64,000 bases of DNA from Clostridiales bacterium (lineage in GTDB: Bacteria; Bacillota; Clostridia; Saccharofermentanales; DTU023). Below are positions 25,829 to 35,409 of the stretch, in pieces (position 1 is the stretch's first letter; the number at the start of each line of letters is the position of its first letter). Made by a program: the position numbers and the translations under genes. The stretch covers positions 62,001-126,000 of the forward strand of contig JAQYCV010000005.1 of the NCBI GenBank assembly GCA_028724525.1, read 5' to 3'. The notes under the pieces are model-generated. The model worked only from the letters and a program-made list of their open reading frames with translations. It had not been told where the DNA came from and did not search any database.

Positions 25829-27153
25829 TGCCTGACGACAACTACAAGGACAAGGGAAAGGGGAAAGGCAAGTCGAATGCACGGCCTCCCCACATGCCAC
25901 CCTTGGCCTGCTCTTTTTGTGGGAAAACAGAAGGAGAAGTAGAACGTCTCATCGCGGGACGGGGAGTCTTTATCTGCAACGAGTGTGTGGAACTCTCCCA
26001 CGAACTCCTGACCTCGGACCTGGGCCCCTTGAGCGAAACCGCTAAGTCTGGCACAGGGGCTCTGCCTAAATTGCTTCCGCCCAAGGAGCTGAAAGCGGCT
26101 CTGGACGACTATGTCATCGGTCAGGAAGAGGCTAAGAAGGTCCTATCGGTGGCGGTTTATAACCACTACAAGCGGATTATTTCCCAGCAGTATCGGGAAT
26201 CAGATTTAGATATTCAAAAGTCCAATATCCTCCTCCTGGGCCCTTCGGGCTCGGGTAAGACCCTCTTGGCCCAAACCCTGGCAAAGACCCTAGACGTGCC
26301 CTTTGCCATCGCGGACGCCACGGCCTTGACAGAGGCAGGCTATGTTGGGGAGGACGTCGAAAATATCCTCCTCCGCCTCCTACAAAATGCCGACTATGAT
26401 ATAGAGGCTACGGAAAAGGGTATTATTTATATTGACGAAATCGACAAGATTTCGCGCAAGTCTGACAACCCCTCAATTACCCGGGATGTGTCGGGTGAAG
26501 GGGTCCAGCAGGCCCTCCTGAAGATCTTGGAGGGGACTGTCGCCAATGTCCCGCCCCAAGGCGGCCGTAAGCATCCCCACCAGGACTTTATCCAGATTGA
26601 CACGACGGGTATTCTCTTTATCCTTGGGGGTGCCTTTGACGGTCTGGAAAAGGTGATTGAGCACCGGGTGGCGGAGAAGACCATGGGTTTTGGAGCAAAA
26701 ATTCAGTCCAAGGAGGAGCTTTCCACCTCAAATCTCCTGGCCCAGGTCCTGCCAGAAGACCTGCTTAAATTTGGGATTATCCCAGAATTTGTGGGCCGGA
26801 TTCCCATGATCACCTCCCTCAAGGCCTTGGATGAACACGCCCTGGTCCGGATCTTGACGGAGCCTAAGAACGCTCTCGTCAAGCAGTACCAGCAGCTTTT
26901 TGCTATGGATAAGATCAAGCTGGAATTCACGGATGATGCCTTAGAGGCCATTGCTCGGGAAGCGATCGAACTGAAAACAGGGGCCAGGGCCCTCCGCGCC
27001 ATCCTGGAGAACCTGCTTTTGGACCTCATGTATGAACTGCCCTCCCGCCAGGATGTCGGCAAGGTCGTCATCAGTAGCGACACGGTCAAAGGCCTGACGC
27101 CGGCCCGGGTTGAGCCTGCTGACGGTGAGGACAGTGACAAGTTATTAGCATAG
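25828..27153 (+). CDS. clpX: ClpX, ATP-dependent unfoldase of ClpXP
   Basis: Unfolds tagged proteins and feeds them to ClpP. The 441-residue protein has the N-terminal zinc domain with CSFCGK and CNECVEL near residues 29-60. It also has Walker [16 protein letters not shown], the pore loop GYVGEDVEN, Walker [12 protein letters not shown], the ClpP-contact loop and sensor regions, and the C-terminal small domain with [11 protein letters not shown]. The tail is short and acidic. Overlap with clpP implies coupled translation. Confidence 0.98.
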   Translation: MPDDNYKDKGKGKGKSNARPPHMPPLACSFCGKTEGEVERLIAGRGVFICNECVELSHELLTSDLGPLSETAKSGTGALPKLLPPKELKAALDDYVIGQEEAKKVLSVAVYNHYKRIISQQYRESDLDIQKSNILLLGPSGSGKTLLAQTLAKTLDVPFAIADATALTEAGYVGEDVENILLRLLQNADYDIEATEKGIIYIDEIDKISRKSDNPSITRDVSGEGVQQALLKILEGTVANVPPQGGRKHPHQDFIQIDTTGILFILGGAFDGLEKVIEHRVAEKTMGFGAKIQSKEELSTSNLLAQVLPEDLLKFGIIPEFVGRIPMITSLKALDEHALVRILTEPKNALVKQYQQLFAMDKIKLEFTDDALEAIAREAIELKTGARALRAILENLLLDLMYELPSRQDVGKVVISSDTVKGLTPARVEPADGEDSDKLLA

Positions 27154-27163
27154 GAGTTGTGAA

Positions 27164-27727
27164 GTGGATAAGCCAAGAATTGAGCGCGCTGTACGTGAAA
27201 TCCTCTTAGCAGTAGGGGAAGATCCCGATCGGGAGGGCCTCTTAGAGACCCCAGCCCGGGTGGCCAGGATGTGTGAAGAAATCATGCAGGGCCTGGAAAA
27301 AGACCCCCGGGATGATGTCAAACTCTTTAGGGAGCCAGAATGTGATGAGCTGGTCCTGGTCAAGGATATTCCCTTTTACTCCTTGTGCGAGCACCACCTC
27401 CTGCCCTTTATTGGCAAGGCAGCCGTCGCCTATATCCCCCGGGACGGGGTGGTCTTTGGCCTATCCAAGATAGCCCGCATAGTCGATGTCTTGGCTCGTC
27501 AACCCCAAACCCAAGAACGGCTGACCTCGCAAATTGCGGATATGATTGAAGAGACGGCCAATCCTTATGGGGTTTGTGTTGTGCTAGAGGCGGAGCACCT
27601 CTGCATGACCATGCGCGGTATTAAAAAACCGGGTTCAACAACTGTCTCCTCCGCCCTGCGGGGAATCTGCAAGACCGATGCCCGGTCCCGGTCAGAGGCC
27701 TTGGGCCTCATGGGCATCAAGATTTAG
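27164..27727 (+). CDS. folE: GTP cyclohydrolase I
   Basis: First step of folate synthesis: GTP to dihydroneopterin triphosphate. The 187-residue protein starts at GTG 27164 after TAGGAG. Landmarks are [15 protein letters not shown], the zinc and substrate region [21 protein letters not shown] in parts, [22 protein letters not shown], and [21 protein letters not shown]. It directly precedes the gene for the later folate enzymes FolB and FolK. Confidence 0.97.
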   Translation: MDKPRIERAVREILLAVGEDPDREGLLETPARVARMCEEIMQGLEKDPRDDVKLFREPECDELVLVKDIPFYSLCEHHLLPFIGKAAVAYIPRDGVVFGLSKIARIVDVLARQPQTQERLTSQIADMIEETANPYGVCVVLEAEHLCMTMRGIKKPGSTTVSSALRGICKTDARSRSEALGLMGIKI

Positions 27728-27761
27728 TCTCCTAAAGGCTCAAGCCAACTGAAAGACTGCC

Positions 27762-29135
27762 ATGCAATTAGACCAAAGTGACCGCATAGTCCTCAAAGGC
27801 CTCCATGTTTATGCTTACGTGGGGGTCCTGCCCCAGGAGCGGGTCAAAGGACAAAATTTCTACCTGGACCTGGCCCTCTACCAGGGCTATAGCCGGGCAG
27901 GCTTGACCGATGATATAGACCACACGGTCTCCTATGCTGAGGTCGCCCTGCTGGCCAAGCAGGTCGTTGCCCAATCTTCCCGCCAGCTCCTAGAAGCCTT
28001 GGCCGAAGACTTAGCCAGGGAAATCCTGGCGGCCTACCCCCGGCTCTATTGTGTAGACGTGACTATTCATAAGCCGGAAGCCCCTATTGAGACAGAGTTT
28101 TCAGATGTAACTTACTCTATCCGGCGTTACCGGACCTATCCTGTCCGTTTGGGCTTGGGGTCCAATCTGGGTGACCGCCGGGCCTATATCCAGGCCGCTG
28201 TCGAGAGCCTTAAGGCCCACCCCCAAATCTACCATCTCCGCCAGTCGCGGATCTTTGAAAGTAAGGCCTGGGGCCTGGAAGACCAGGGGGATTTTCTGAA
28301 TGCGGTGGTGGCCTGTGAAACCAGCCTGACCCCCTGGGATCTCTTGCACTTATGCCAAGACCTGGAAGAGGCCGCCCAGCGCGAACGCAAGGTCCACTGG
28401 GGACCTCGGACCCTGGATGTAGATATCCTGTCTTACGGTAATTTGCGGTCTACGGATCCGGACCTCCTTCTTCCCCATCCTTACAGGGAAGAGCGGAACT
28501 TTGTTCAACTTCCTCTTTATGAATTAGACCATCCTAGTCTGGAAAGGATACCTGATATGCACGAATTTTCATCTCCAACCCAAGCCCTGCTCGTTGTTGA
28601 CTGCCAGCATGACTTTATCTCAGGCAGCTTGGCCTGCCAGCATTCTGAAGAAGCTGTACGGTCCATTGTGGCCTATATCAATGCCCATCCGGACCTGCAA
28701 GTGGCCTACTCCCTGGACTGGCACAGCCCTCAAAACGGCAGCTTTAAGAAGAACGGCGGTATTTGGCCTGACCATTGTGTTCAGGACACACCGGGAGCAG
28801 AGTTAGACTCCGCTTTCACAAGTCAGGTGAAAAATCCTGCCCAGCGGCCTGGCCCCTTAACAAACTTCTACAAGGGTCGGGATGACCAGGTAGAAGAATA
28901 TTCTGCCTATGCGGCAAAGCGAGCAGACGGCAAAGCTGTCCATGAAGTCTTAGCCAAGCACGTGACTGTGGTCGGTCTGGCTTCCGAATATTGTGTTCGA
29001 GAATCCATCTTGGCCCTGGCCCAGGCGGGCTTTACTGTGGATGTCTACCTGCCGGGTGTAGGCTATGTTGATGAAGAGGACCATCTGAAGAATATTGCCG
29101 ACCTCAAGGACCAGGGATTTAGAGTTTTTTCTTAA
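27762..29135 (+). CDS. Dihydroneopterin aldolase - HPPK - nicotinamidase fusion
   Basis: A 457-residue protein with three enzymes in one frame. Residues 1-120 are FolB (dihydroneopterin aldolase: LKGLHVYAYVGVLPQERVKGQNF, HTVSYAEVALL). About 127-265 are FolK (pyrophosphokinase: LGLGSNLGDRRAYIQ, ESKAWGLEDQGDFLNAV, HWGPRTLDVDILSYG, LPHPYREERNFVQLPL). About 270-457 are a PncA-type nicotinamidase (ALLVVDCQHDFISGSL, SLDWHSPQNGSF, WPDHCVQDTPGAEL, KGRDDQVEEYSAY, GLASEYCVRESILALA with the catalytic Cys). FolB-FolK fusions are known; adding PncA is unusual. ATG 28557 has AAAGGA 8 bases before it, so the nicotinamidase may also be made separately. No dihydropteroate synthase gene is in the window. Confidence 0.9.
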   Translation: MQLDQSDRIVLKGLHVYAYVGVLPQERVKGQNFYLDLALYQGYSRAGLTDDIDHTVSYAEVALLAKQVVAQSSRQLLEALAEDLAREILAAYPRLYCVDVTIHKPEAPIETEFSDVTYSIRRYRTYPVRLGLGSNLGDRRAYIQAAVESLKAHPQIYHLRQSRIFESKAWGLEDQGDFLNAVVACETSLTPWDLLHLCQDLEEAAQRERKVHWGPRTLDVDILSYGNLRSTDPDLLLPHPYREERNFVQLPLYELDHPSLERIPDMHEFSSPTQALLVVDCQHDFISGSLACQHSEEAVRSIVAYINAHPDLQVAYSLDWHSPQNGSFKKNGGIWPDHCVQDTPGAELDSAFTSQVKNPAQRPGPLTNFYKGRDDQVEEYSAYAAKRADGKAVHEVLAKHVTVVGLASEYCVRESILALAQAGFTVDVYLPGVGYVDEEDHLKNIADLKDQGFRVFS

Positions 29136-29160
29136 AACTCAGCAATAAGGAGCAAGAGAA

Positions 29161-29820
29161 ATGGCAAACGAAGCGCCAGCAAATAAGCAAGCCCAGATTA
29201 AAGCTGAACTAAAAGAGACTAAGGTGCGGACTTTTGGCGACCCCCAACAGGCCCCACATAAGCCCAAAGCTAAGAAGGGCCATGGCTCAGGCCGCAAGTC
29301 TGGTGACTCTAATCAGAAGCGGCCCAAGGCCGGTGGCCAGGCCAAGACAAAGGCTAAGACCGGGACAGACCGACGTGGCCCCGGACCGGACAAGGCAGGA
29401 CGGCCTGCGGGGCAAAAGCCTAACCGTAAACGCCAAGCCAGGCCCAAGAAAAGCTATGTAGACAAGACCAAGCAGGCCCCTGCGCCGCTTGCCGACCAGC
29501 TAGCCCCCGAGACCTCCCGGCCAGCTTCTCGCCCCTCGCAAGACAAGAGGGAAGACCTGGTCCAGCAAAATCTGCCTCTGCAGAAGGACCAGGTTGCCAA
29601 AGCTGATCGCCCTCTAGCCCCGCCCGCCAAGCCCGACCAGCCTGCCCCGTCTACTCCGCCCAGCCAGCCTGTGGAGACAGAGGCCAGTCGCAAAAAAGAC
29701 CGTCGTTCTAAATCCTGGCTGGAGATGACTGCGGAGGAGCTCCGCCAGGCCAACGAGGACCTGGAAGAGGAGATCTTGCGCAATATTGCTAGCATCTCCC
29801 AGATCAAGTTAAATTCATAA
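29161..29820 (+). CDS. Lys/Pro-rich disordered protein of unknown function
   Basis: I do not recognise it. The 219 residues are dominated by Lys, Pro, Ala, Gln, Arg and Gly with no hydrophobic core until the last 40. There SWLEMTAEELRQANEDLEEEILRNIASI looks like one amphipathic helix or short coiled coil. The basic first half could bind nucleic acid or ribosomes (guess). It starts at an ATG after AGGAGCAAGAGAA and ends just before the tmk promoter. Codon use looks like that of its neighbours, so it is probably a real gene. Confidence 0.7.
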   Translation: MANEAPANKQAQIKAELKETKVRTFGDPQQAPHKPKAKKGHGSGRKSGDSNQKRPKAGGQAKTKAKTGTDRRGPGPDKAGRPAGQKPNRKRQARPKKSYVDKTKQAPAPLADQLAPETSRPASRPSQDKREDLVQQNLPLQKDQVAKADRPLAPPAKPDQPAPSTPPSQPVETEASRKKDRRSKSWLEMTAEELRQANEDLEEEILRNIASISQIKLNS

Positions 29821-29821
29821 A

Positions 29822-29830
29822 TGTTATAAT
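29822..29830 (+). promoter_or_regulatory. Extended -10 promoter upstream of tmk
   Basis: TGTTATAAT: a perfect TATAAT with the TGn extension, about 7 bases upstream of the likely start point at 29837. No clear -35, as is usual for extended -10 promoters. It would drive tmk and the genes behind it. Confidence 0.7.
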
Positions 29831-29859
29831 TTCTCTAAATTAGTCCAAGGAGGATGCCC

Positions 29860-30480
29860 ATGTCTCTATTTATTACTTTTGAAGGCATAGATGGTTGTGG
29901 CAAGACCACCCATTTGGCTCTCCTGGAATCTTATTTGCGGCAAAAGGGCTATGATCCCCTGATGCCTAGAGAACCGGGTGGGACCGCTCTGGGTGAGCAG
30001 ATCCGCCCCCTCTTACTCAACAAGGCCGATTATGCCATCTGTCCAGAAAGCGAGCTCTTGCTCTTCTTGGCCTCCCGGGCTCAGATTTGCCGGGAGCTTA
30101 TCCGACCAGCTTTAGAGGCGGGCCGCATGGTCATTTGTGACCGTTTTTTGGATTCGTCCGTTGCTTACCAGGGCTATGGCCGGGACTTAGGCCCTGACCT
30201 GGTGAGTCAGTTTAATGACTTTGCCACGGCCGGCCTGCAGCCTGACTTGACCTTCCTCCTGGACCTGGATCCTCAACTGGCCAGCCAGAGGATAGATGCT
30301 AGAGACCTAGCCGCCAACCGCCTAGATGCAGAAGGCCTAGCCTTCCAAACCAAGGTACGCCAGGGCTTTTTAGACTTAGCTCGCCAATACCCTGACCGCA
30401 TTGTGTTGATCGATACGGCGGGCGATAAGGAAGAAGCTCAAAAACAAATTCGCCATGCTATGGGGAGGTTATTAGCATGA
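29860..30480 (+). CDS. tmk: Thymidylate kinase
   Basis: Phosphorylates dTMP to dTDP. The 206-residue protein has the P-loop FEGIDGCGKTTH, the DR(Y/F) motif CDRFLDSSVAYQGYGRDLG and the preceding LPREPGGT-type motif as MPREPGGTALGEQIR. ATG 29860 is chosen over 29854 because the latter abuts the AAGGAGG ribosome site (29847-29853); the former has 6 bases spacing. The stop overlaps the ATG of the next gene by 4 bases. Confidence 0.96.
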   Translation: MSLFITFEGIDGCGKTTHLALLESYLRQKGYDPLMPREPGGTALGEQIRPLLLNKADYAICPESELLLFLASRAQICRELIRPALEAGRMVICDRFLDSSVAYQGYGRDLGPDLVSQFNDFATAGLQPDLTFLLDLDPQLASQRIDARDLAANRLDAEGLAFQTKVRQGFLDLARQYPDRIVLIDTAGDKEEAQKQIRHAMGRLLA

Positions 30481-30806
30481 AGTTAGTATTTGCCATTATT
30501 AGTGATGAAGACAGTTCCCGGCTCTTGTCAGAACTGAACCGCAAGGGTCACCGTGTCACCAAACTTTCTTCAAGTGGTGGCTTCCTCAAATCTGGAAATA
30601 CCACCCTGATGATTGGGACCCAGGACGAGCAACTGGAGGATGTTCTCAGCATTATTAAGAAGTTCTCCTCCAGCCGCAAGGTTTCCATCAATGCCAACAA
30701 TATTCCTACGGGCATGGGGGGCTCCTATATCCCTTACCCCGTAGAAGTACAGGTCGGTGGAGCTACCATTTTCGTCACGAATGTAGAGCATTTTGAGCAA
30801 GCCTAG
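30477..30806 (+). CDS. darA: Cyclic di-AMP receptor protein (DarA/PstA, P-II-like)
   Basis: Trimeric P-II-like protein that binds c-di-AMP; its downstream partner is unknown in most species. The 109 residues show the family landmarks: LVFAIISDEDSSRLLSELN, VTKLSSSGGFLKSGNTTLMIG, and the C-terminal VEVQVGGATIFVTNVEHFEQ. In Bacillus the homologue yaaQ also lies between tmk and holB, matching this order. It overlaps tmk by 4 bases and holB by 14. Confidence 0.95.
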   Translation: MKLVFAIISDEDSSRLLSELNRKGHRVTKLSSSGGFLKSGNTTLMIGTQDEQLEDVLSIIKKFSSSRKVSINANNIPTGMGGSYIPYPVEVQVGGATIFVTNVEHFEQA

Positions 30807-31869
30807 TTCCAGCTTTGCCCATTTGTTTGGACGGGAAGACCTGATCCAGACTCTTTTGGACCAAGCGGCTAGTCAGCTCTTGCCCCATGCCTTGGCCTTT
30901 ACCGGGCCAGAAGGCTCGGGCCGGTCTAGCCTGGCTAAAGCCTTGGCCCAACTTTTATTGTGTGAAAATCCTCAGGCCCAGGGCGCCTGCGGGGTCTGCC
31001 CCTCCTGCCGGTATTTTGCGGCGGGCACGCACCCGGATTTTAAAGTCTTAGTTCCCGAGGACCAAAAGCTCATCAAGGTGGACCGCCTCCGCAAAGAATT
31101 AGTGGCAGACCTCCAACTCCTGCCGCAGATTGGGCCCTCCAAGATTTACCTTCTGGCCGCGGATTATTTGAATGAACAGGGCCAGAATGTTCTCTTAAAA
31201 TCCCTGGAGGAACCTCCTCCTCATGCCTACTTTATCCTGACTGTTCGGGATCTGGGCCAGCTCTTGCCGACCGTCGTTTCCCGGATACGGGCCTATCCCT
31301 TGGAGCCCCTGGCAGACCGCCAGCTGGTAGAAATCCTGCGTCAGGCCGGCTATAGCCAGCAGCTGGACTTCCTGGCCGCCTATGCCCAGGGCAATCCTGG
31401 CCAGGCCCTGGCTTTAGCCTCCCGCGAGGGCTTTGCCGACCTCCGCCAGTCTATCTTGGACCTCTTGACCAGCCTACCCAGCCAAACCTATCTGGACATG
31501 GTCGCAGACAGCCATCGCCTACTCCTGGCAGAAAAGGACAGCTTCTCGGATATCCTAGAGATGATCTTGACGGTCCTGCGTGACCTGGGCCTCCTGCTCG
31601 CGGGCCAGACCCAAGGGCTCATCAATAGTGACCAGGCCGCCAGGCTCCAGCAATTGGCGGGCCAGGTCCTGGCTGGTCAGACTGACCCTGCCAGCCGGGC
31701 CCAGGCTATCCAGCGCCTGCAAGGGGCAGAAGCTTTTATGACCAGCCTAGGTCGGGCCATGCAGGTCAATGTCAATTACGAAATTCTCACTTGGAGCCTT
31801 CTGCAAGAATTGAAAACAGCTTTCAGCCCTGACCAGTCCCAGCCTGGAAGTGGGGTTAGGACTCCTTGA
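30793..31869 (+). CDS. holB: DNA polymerase III delta-prime subunit
   Basis: Part of the clamp loader. The 358-residue protein starts at TTG 30793 inside darA. The P-loop is GPEGSGRSSLAKAL, with Arg replacing the catalytic Lys, as expected for a subunit that does not hydrolyse ATP. Zinc ligands appear in CGVCPSCRYF with an upstream Cys. The SRC-equivalent is VVSRIRAYPL, again altered. The C-terminal third is helical and ends in a short variable tail. Confidence 0.93.
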   Translation: MSKPSSSFAHLFGREDLIQTLLDQAASQLLPHALAFTGPEGSGRSSLAKALAQLLLCENPQAQGACGVCPSCRYFAAGTHPDFKVLVPEDQKLIKVDRLRKELVADLQLLPQIGPSKIYLLAADYLNEQGQNVLLKSLEEPPPHAYFILTVRDLGQLLPTVVSRIRAYPLEPLADRQLVEILRQAGYSQQLDFLAAYAQGNPGQALALASREGFADLRQSILDLLTSLPSQTYLDMVADSHRLLLAEKDSFSDILEMILTVLRDLGLLLAGQTQGLINSDQAARLQQLAGQVLAGQTDPASRAQAIQRLQGAEAFMTSLGRAMQVNVNYEILTWSLLQELKTAFSPDQSQPGSGVRTP

Positions 31870-31887
31870 AGATAAGAAAGGATCGAT

Positions 31888-32727
31888 ATGCCTAAACTCA
31901 TTAGTGTCCGCCTGCACGGGCGTGGCAAGATCAGATATTTTGACCCCGGAGCCTATGACCTGAAGTCTGGTTCCGCCGTGATCGTCCAGACCGACCAGGG
32001 CCTAGAATTAGGCCTCTGCACCGGCATGATAACCGAAGTCGGGGAGGACAGCCCGCTCGCTAAGGATCTGCAAGGCATTTTGCGGGAAGCCAGCGAGGAA
32101 GATTGGGCCCAGTACCAGGAAAATCTTGAACTGGAGAAAGAGGCTTTTGCCATCTGTCAGCAGGAAATAGACCGCCACGAATTGCCCATGAAGCTGGTGG
32201 CGGCAGAGTATGTCCTAAACCGGCGGAGGCTGATTTTTTACTTTACCGCCGATGGTCGGGTGGACTTCCGCCTTTTGGTTAAAGACCTGGCCTCTGCCTT
32301 CTGTACCCGGATTGAACTCCGCCAGATCGGGGTTCGGGACGAGGCCTGCCTCAAGGGCGGCTTGGGCATGTGTGGCCGCTGCCTCTGCTGTGCCTCCTAT
32401 ATGCAGGATTTCTATCCGGTATCCATCAAGATGGCCAAGGAGCAGAACCTGTCTATGAATCCTGCCAAGATTTCAGGAGCCTGCGGCCGTTTGCTCTGCT
32501 GCCTGCGCTATGAAGAAGCGGCCTATGCCGATGCCAATAAGCGCCTGCCCAAACGGGGAGACCTAGTTGATACGCCCAAGGGCAAGGGTGTGGTGCAAGA
32601 AGTCAATCTCTTGAAGGAAAGCCTGCGGGTCCGACTGGAGGCAGAGGGGGAAGAAGGCGAGTCCTTAATCTTCCCTGCGACCGAAGTCAGCCGGATCAAG
32701 CGTCGGTCTAATAAAGAGCGGAAATAA
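31888..32727 (+). CDS. ricT: PSP1-domain protein RicT (YaaT), Y-complex subunit
   Basis: In Bacillus, RicT with RicA and RicF forms an Fe-S complex that tunes RNase Y cleavage and affects competence and sporulation. The 279-residue protein has the PSP1 C-terminal domain with the Cys-rich segments GGLGMCGRCLCCASYMQDF and ISGACGRLLCCLRYEE, which supply cluster ligands. It follows holB, as in Bacillus, and overlaps the rsmI start by one base (TAATG). Confidence 0.94.
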   Translation: MPKLISVRLHGRGKIRYFDPGAYDLKSGSAVIVQTDQGLELGLCTGMITEVGEDSPLAKDLQGILREASEEDWAQYQENLELEKEAFAICQQEIDRHELPMKLVAAEYVLNRRRLIFYFTADGRVDFRLLVKDLASAFCTRIELRQIGVRDEACLKGGLGMCGRCLCCASYMQDFYPVSIKMAKEQNLSMNPAKISGACGRLLCCLRYEEAAYADANKRLPKRGDLVDTPKGKGVVQEVNLLKESLRVRLEAEGEEGESLIFPATEVSRIKRRSNKERK

Positions 32728-33608
32728 TGGACATCCTGCCGGGCAAACTTTATCTCGTGCCTACTCCCATCGGCAACCTGGAAGACCTCTCGCCCCGGGC
32801 TACCCAGGCTCTGGCAGAAGCTGACCTCATAGCGGCTGAAGATACCCGGGTGGCGGCCCAGCTCCTGGCTAGGCTCAAGCTACCCTTTAAAGCATTGCTT
32901 TCCTACCATGAGCACAACGAGCAAAGCCGGGTGGACCAGATCTTGGCCAAGTTGGCTGCCGGCCAGACTATCGCCCTCATTTCCGATGCGGGTATGCCCG
33001 CGATTTCGGATCCCGGCCAAATTGTTGTCGCGGCAGCCGTCCAGGCTGGCTACACCGTGTGTGCCCTGCCCGGCCCCAATGCCGCCCTTACCGCCCTAGC
33101 GGCTTCGGGCTTAGACAGCCGGTATTTTCACTTTGAAGGCTTTATCCCGGTCAAGGGCAAGGAGCGAGAAGCCCGGCTCCAAGCCTTAGCGGGCCAAGCC
33201 GAAACAGCCCTCATTTACGAAGCCCCCCACCGCCTCAGCAAAACCCTGGATGACTTAGCTAGCCAGGGCCTGGGTGACCGCCGCCTTTGTCTGGCCCGCG
33301 AATTGACCAAGCCCTACGAAAGCTATCTCTATCTCTGCCTGGATGAGGCCCGGGACCAGCTGAAGGTCCAAGCCCCCCGGGGCGAATATGTTTTAGTCTT
33401 GGAAGGTCGAGAGGCTTATTTGGCACGTTGCCCGGAGGCTGACCTCGCGGATCAGCAAGACCTGGAGGACCAGGTCCGGGAGAAGATCCTCCTCCTGCGG
33501 AAGGCTGGCCTTAAAGATCGGGGTATCCTGGGGGTCCTCCTGGGTCTCTGTGACCTGGGCAAGAATGACCTGTACCAGCTGATCAAGGAGACGGCAGACC
33601 CTGTTTAG
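32727..33608 (+). CDS. rsmI: 16S rRNA (cytidine 1402-2'-O)-methyltransferase
   Basis: Methylates C1402 of 16S rRNA in the P-site. The 293-residue tetrapyrrole-methylase-fold protein has KLYLVPTPIGNLEDLSPRA, LIAAEDTRVAAQLLARL, YHEHNE, ALISDAGMPAISDPG and LPGPNAALTALAASGL. Its start overlaps the ricT stop. The following 100 bases hold the metG promoter and leader. Confidence 0.96.
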   Translation: MDILPGKLYLVPTPIGNLEDLSPRATQALAEADLIAAEDTRVAAQLLARLKLPFKALLSYHEHNEQSRVDQILAKLAAGQTIALISDAGMPAISDPGQIVVAAAVQAGYTVCALPGPNAALTALAASGLDSRYFHFEGFIPVKGKEREARLQALAGQAETALIYEAPHRLSKTLDDLASQGLGDRRLCLARELTKPYESYLYLCLDEARDQLKVQAPRGEYVLVLEGREAYLARCPEADLADQQDLEDQVREKILLLRKAGLKDRGILGVLLGLCDLGKNDLYQLIKETADPV

Positions 33609-33635
33609 CCTGTCCTAGTTCCTAGTCCAATCGTG

Positions 33636-33685
33636 TATAATCTAGAAAGATAATAGGAAGACCGGCTAGAGATCTAGCGGGTTTT
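33636..33685 (+). promoter_or_regulatory. metG promoter -10 and leader hairpin
   Basis: TATAAT at 33636-33641 is a good -10 box without a strong -35. In the leader, CCGGCTAGA (33662-33670) pairs with TCTAGCGGG (33673-33681) apart from one G-G mismatch, then TTTT. This is a terminator-like hairpin before the ATG at 33708. It is too short for a T-box and may allow attenuation. Confidence 0.5.
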
Positions 33686-33707
33686 CTTCAGAATAAGGGA
33701 GTTGCGT

Positions 33708-35363
33708 ATGTCGAAAAGATTTTATATTACCACGCCAATATATTACCCCTCAGCCAACATGAGCATTGGCAATGCCTATACCACGGTGATTGCGGACAGC
33801 CTGGCCCGCTGGCACCGCATGCTGGGTGAGGATGTGGTCTTCCTAACGGGAACAGATGAGCACGGTCAGAAGTTACAGCTGGCGGCAGAGGCTCAGGGGG
33901 TTAGCCCTCAGGCCTATGTTGATTACATGGTCAACCACGATGTGAAACCCCTCTGGGACCTTTACAATATCCGCTATGACCGTTTCATCCGGACTACAGA
34001 CGACTTCCACCAAAAGGCCGTCCAGGCTATTTTCCAAAAACTCTATGACCAGGGAGATATCTACCTGGGCAAGTATTCCGGTCATTATTGTGTGCCCTGT
34101 GAAGCCTATTGGACGGATTCTCAGCTGGTGGACGGCATGTGCCCGGACTGTGGTCGCCCTGTCCAGGAGATGACGGAAGAATGCTATTTCTTTAAGTTGT
34201 CCAATTATGCCGACCGCCTGACCAAATACTACGAAGACCACCCGGATTTTATCCAGCCTGCTGCCCGGATGAAAGAGATGCTCAATAACTTCATCAAGCC
34301 CGGTCTGGAAGACCTGGCCCTATCCCGGACTTCCTTCAGTTGGGGTATCCAGGTCCCCTTTGACCCCAAGCATGTTGTCTATGTCTGGCTGGATGCCTTG
34401 ACCAACTATATTACGGCTCTGGGCTATCCGGCAGAGACTGAGGACTTCCAAAAATATTGGCCGGCCGACCTGCATTTAGTCGGCAAGGACATCATCCGCT
34501 TCCATACCATTATTTGGCCAATTGTCCTTATGGCTTTGGGTCTGCCTTTGCCCCAGCAAGTCTTTGGCCACGGTTGGCTCCTGGTGGATGGGGACAAAAT
34601 GTCTAAATCCAAGGGCAATGTCCAGGACCCCTATGTTTTGGCAGATATCTTTGGCGTTGATGCAATCCGTTACTTCCTCTTACGGGAAATTCAGTTCGGC
34701 CAAGATGGCAACTTTTCTGGCGCCGCCCTTATTAACCGGATTAACTCTGACCTGGTCAATGACCTAGGTAATCTCTTGTCCCGGTCCCTGGCCATGTTTG
34801 AGCAGAACTTCCCGGAGGGCTTCCCGGAAGAGAGGGAGGCGGGAGACTTTGACCAAGAGCTCTTAGACCAGGCCCAGCTTTCCTTCGACCAGGCCACAGC
34901 CTATCTCAAGGAACTTAAGATTTCGGCGGCCCTGAACAGCATTTGGGACCTTATCCGCCGGGCCAATAAGTACATTGATGAAACCCAACCCTGGGCCTTG
35001 GCCAAAGATGACAGCAAGAAAGCCCGCCTGGCGGCAGTCCTCTATCACTTGGTGGACCTCCTCCGGCGGATCTCCCTCATGATTGCCCCCTTTATGCCAG
35101 AAACCGCTGCAGCCATTGATCAGCAGCTGAATATTGACCGGCCTGACCGCCAGGCCAATTCCCAGGGCTTGTCCTGGGCAGAGGCGGGGCAAGCGGGCCT
35201 TTACCCTGTCCAACATCTGGCGGCCAGAGGAGACTCCCTCTTCCCCCGCATCAAGATGGAAGAGACCCTGGACCGCATGGAAAAGGCAGCCCGAGCTAAT
35301 CAAAAGGCCCGGGACCAGAAAAAGGCTGAGGACTTTGCTGCCTTGGCAAAGGCGGGTGCTTAA
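33708..35363 (+). CDS. metG: Methionyl-tRNA synthetase
   Basis: Charges tRNA-Met. The 551-residue protein has FYITTPIYYPSANMSIGNAYTT (HIGH region with Ser-Ile-Gly-Asn), a zinc knuckle with CVPCEAY and CPDCGR, WLDALTNYI, and KMSKSKGN near residue 300. It lacks the C-terminal tRNA-binding domain found in many bacterial MetG proteins and ends in a Lys/Ala-rich helix. ATG 33708 follows AGGGAG by 6 bases. The gene for TatD follows, as in Bacillus. Confidence 0.96.
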   Translation: MSKRFYITTPIYYPSANMSIGNAYTTVIADSLARWHRMLGEDVVFLTGTDEHGQKLQLAAEAQGVSPQAYVDYMVNHDVKPLWDLYNIRYDRFIRTTDDFHQKAVQAIFQKLYDQGDIYLGKYSGHYCVPCEAYWTDSQLVDGMCPDCGRPVQEMTEECYFFKLSNYADRLTKYYEDHPDFIQPAARMKEMLNNFIKPGLEDLALSRTSFSWGIQVPFDPKHVVYVWLDALTNYITALGYPAETEDFQKYWPADLHLVGKDIIRFHTIIWPIVLMALGLPLPQQVFGHGWLLVDGDKMSKSKGNVQDPYVLADIFGVDAIRYFLLREIQFGQDGNFSGAALINRINSDLVNDLGNLLSRSLAMFEQNFPEGFPEEREAGDFDQELLDQAQLSFDQATAYLKELKISAALNSIWDLIRRANKYIDETQPWALAKDDSKKARLAAVLYHLVDLLRRISLMIAPFMPETAAAIDQQLNIDRPDRQANSQGLSWAEAGQAGLYPVQHLAARGDSLFPRIKMEETLDRMEKAARANQKARDQKKAEDFAALAKAGA

Positions 35364-35409
35364 AGGCCCTAGCTGATACACCTAAAGTAACCCTGCATAC
35401 ATAAAGGTA

